From Lachnospiraceae bacterium (lineage in GTDB: Bacteria; Bacillota; Clostridia; Lachnospirales; Lachnospiraceae): 7,176 nucleotides of DNA. Within the stretch, counting starts at the first letter, position 1, and each line of letters opens with the position of its first letter. A program made the translations under genes and the position numbers. Of the stretch, positions 5,119-7,176 are shown piece after piece. Below the pieces are notes generated by a model, which saw nothing but the letters and a program-made list of their open reading frames with translations, did not search any database and had not been told where the DNA came from. Location: assembly GCA_017964745.1 (NCBI GenBank), contig JAGCRJ010000035.1:1-7176 (forward strand). Reading direction: 5' to 3'.

Positions 5119-7176
5119 TTGGGCAAGCACGTTAAAAAAAGTTCAATTTATGAAGTGGGGAGAATAAGTCGCATAGCTCTGGTCATTGCCGGGGTTTTCA
5201 TTAACGTTATTCTTTCTTATGTCATGAACGGACTCGGACTGCCGCTGTTTCTTGATACGGGCGGTACGATCGCCATTACTGTTCTCTGTGGTCTTGTTCC
5301 CGGTATTTTCGTGGCAATTCTCACAAATGTCGTATGTCTGTTATTTAATCCTTATGCTATGTATTTTGCATTCATCAATGCATTCATAGCTGTTTTCACT
5401 GCATATTACACAGGCAGATATTCCCTTAAAAAGCTCAGCAAGTTCATATTGTTTGTTCTTTCGCTTTCACTGTTTTCCGGAGTCGTCAGTTCACTGGTAC
5501 AGTGGCTTATTTTCCATGGTCCGCAGCATAATCTCATGTACGAGATGGCGGTCGGCATATCGGGTGCATCCGATATGTCCATGTTCAACGCATTCTTTAT
5601 CACAAACATTCTGCTGAATGTCCTTGATAAAGGAATAACCGCATTGTTTGTGCTCGGCCTGATCGCAGTGATCCCTCAGAAATTTATTGATATGCTGAAG
5701 GCGGTCGACTGGAGGCAGAGACCTCTTTCAGAATCCGAAAAGACTGCGATCAAAAAATGGAAGAGAAATGTCAGTCATTCGCTTGAGTCCAGGATCTATT
5801 TTACTCTCATCATCGTATGCCTTTCACTTGTCATCATTATCGGTATTGTAGGTTACAGGCTTTTCTACAGCAGTGAAAAGGATGAGCGGACCGAATGTGC
5901 ATGGAACGCCGCAAGATTTACGGCAAACCTGATCGACGGGGACAGGATCGAGGATTATTTAAGACTCGGAAAGGATGCGCCAGGGTATCAGGAAATAGAA
6001 GATATGATGTACCGGATAAGGGATTCGGTCGGAGGTATCAAATATCTTTATGCACATACCATCGATTCAAAGGATTGTGTTTTTATATTTGACCTTACAT
6101 CAGTAGACGGAGATCCCGGATATCTTCCGGGTGAAGTGGTGCCCGTGGAAGAAACCTTCGAGCCCTATCTCGATGATTTCAGAAACGGAAAGGAAGTCGG
6201 GCCTCTTGAATCCAATTCCATATGGAAGAGGGTCATAACGGTGTATGTTCCTGTTTTCAACAGTGAGGGCAGGGTGGTCTGTTATGTGGGGGCCGATGTT
6301 TCCCTGGATTATCTGATAGTAAACATCTCCGAATACGCTTACAAGATCGGTTTTATTGTACTCGGCTTCGTTATTCTTTTCCTTGCGTGTGCGATCAAAT
6401 TCACCAGATACTGTACCGCATATCCTATCAGATCCATAACACAGTGCCTCGACGGATTCGTTAATGACGATGATTCCCAGGAGCAGCTCGATGCCAATGT
6501 CAAAAAGCTCCGCAGGCTGAACATAAGAACGGATGATGAACTCGAAAAGCTGTATCAGACTCTCTGCTCCATGACTGTGGATCAGGCTGAAACGCTCAGG
6601 GACGTAAGAAGGCTTTCGGATTCGACCGCCAAGATGCAGGACGGTCTGATCATTACAATGGCAAACATGGTTGAGAGCCGTGATTCCGATACGGGAGAGC
6701 ATGTCCAGAAGACCGCTGAATATGTACGCATCATTTCAGAGGGGTTGAAGGCAAAGGGATATTATCCGGAAAAGATGACTCCCAAGTTCATGTCGGATGT
6801 TGTCCGAAGTGCTCCTCTTCATGATGTCGGAAAGATCAATATTTCCGATAAGATACTCAATAAGCCCGATAAACTGACGGATGAAGAATATGAGATCATG
6901 AAGACTCATACCACCGCAGGCAAGGAGATAATGGAGCACGCCATCAGCACCGTTCAGGGCGGAAGCTATCTCAAGGAAGCCAGGAATATGGCGGCATATC
7001 ATCATGAGAGATGGGACGGCAAGGGTTATCCCGAAGGCCTCCACGGCGAGGTTATTCCTTTGTCGGCACGTATCATGGCTGTTGCCGATGTATTTGACGC
7101 GCTTACTTCAAAACGAATTTACAAACCGCCGTTCCCTCTTGAGAAGGCGGTCAAGATACTTGAGGAGGGCGCCGGA
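5119..7176 (+). CDS. Membrane-bound sensor with HD-GYP cyclic-di-GMP phosphodiesterase domain, 3'-truncated by the window edge
   Basis: The frame is open from a TTG at 5119 to the window end (686 codons, no stop). Residues about 16-190 form several hydrophobic segments and include LDTGGTIAITVLCGLVPG, reminiscent of ECF-transporter S components. A membrane helix (about 228-247) leads into an extracytoplasmic region (about 248-408) ending in VPVFNSEGRVVCYVGADVS, typical of Cache-type sensors, then a second helix (about 409-426). After a linker, possibly HAMP-like, the HD-GYP domain begins near residue 510. It has DTGEH (Asp524, His528), LHDVGK (His568, Asp569), MKTH (His597), HHERWDGKGYP (His628, His629, GYP 636-638) and ADVFDAL (Asp657). 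HD-GYP domains hydrolyse cyclic-di-GMP; the metal ligands look intact, so activity is likely. The ligand of the sensor is unknown. The end of the HD-GYP domain lies beyond the window. Confidence 0.88.
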   Translation, partial: MGKHVKKSSIYEVGRISRIALVIAGVFINVILSYVMNGLGLPLFLDTGGTIAITVLCGLVPGIFVAILTNVVCLLFNPYAMYFAFINAFIAVFTAYYTGRYSLKKLSKFILFVLSLSLFSGVVSSLVQWLIFHGPQHNLMYEMAVGISGASDMSMFNAFFITNILLNVLDKGITALFVLGLIAVIPQKFIDMLKAVDWRQRPLSESEKTAIKKWKRNVSHSLESRIYFTLIIVCLSLVIIIGIVGYRLFYSSEKDERTECAWNAARFTANLIDGDRIEDYLRLGKDAPGYQEIEDMMYRIRDSVGGIKYLYAHTIDSKDCVFIFDLTSVDGDPGYLPGEVVPVEETFEPYLDDFRNGKEVGPLESNSIWKRVITVYVPVFNSEGRVVCYVGADVSLDYLIVNISEYAYKIGFIVLGFVILFLACAIKFTRYCTAYPIRSITQCLDGFVNDDDSQEQLDANVKKLRRLNIRTDDELEKLYQTLCSMTVDQAETLRDVRRLSDSTAKMQDGLIITMANMVESRDSDTGEHVQKTAEYVRIISEGLKAKGYYPEKMTPKFMSDVVRSAPLHDVGKINISDKILNKPDKLTDEEYEIMKTHTTAGKEIMEHAISTVQGGSYLKEARNMAAYHHERWDGKGYPEGLHGEVIPLSARIMAVADVFDALTSKRIYKPPFPLEKAVKILEEGAG

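Noticed and set aside
6100..6702. Reverse-strand open frame of 200 codons
   Set aside because: It is antisense to the sensor and HD-GYP region, where the + strand carries conserved domain motifs; no family resemblance was seen.

Overview
The window looks like a gene-dense stretch of a chromosome from the Bacillota, most likely a motile member of the Clostridia (Lachnospiraceae-like). Reasons are the moderate GC content, the dense same-strand gene packing, a membrane-anchored clostripain-type protease with a Pro/Gln linker, and a large multi-domain HD-GYP protein. The taxonomic call is an inference from style. All genes lie on the + strand, and only two short gaps (18 and 35 bases) separate them. 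There are no RNA genes, mobile elements or CRISPR arrays that I can see.

Layout. Positions 1-2117 hold the 3' part of a membrane-anchored C11 (clostripain-family) cysteine protease; its reading frame is open to the left edge, so the true start lies outside the window. Overlapping it by 20 bases is a small alpha/beta-hydrolase of the esterase D type (2098-2754). After an 18-base gap comes a tightly coupled trio (2773-5083): a pseudaminic acid synthase (PseI), a small formyltransferase and a CMP-pseudaminic acid synthetase (PseF). Both junctions in the trio are ATGA stop/start overlaps. From 5119 to the right edge runs a long open frame with a TTG start that has no stop in the window. It encodes a multi-pass membrane sensor with an extracytoplasmic Cache-like domain and a C-terminal HD-GYP cyclic-di-GMP phosphodiesterase domain.

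How they may work together. PseI and PseF are the last two enzymes that make the activated nonulosonic acid CMP-pseudaminate, which in flagellated bacteria commonly decorates flagellin or surface glycans. A formyltransferase is wedged between them, and the usual acetyltransferase PseH is absent from the window. This suggests an N-formylated pseudaminic acid (for example a 7-formamido derivative). The earlier enzymes PseB, PseC and PseG are also absent, so the pathway must be split or completed beyond the window. The HD-GYP sensor next door would lower cyclic-di-GMP and so favour motility; a functional tie to flagellar glycosylation is attractive but rests only on adjacency, and a possible promoter inside the end of pseF may give it separate transcription.
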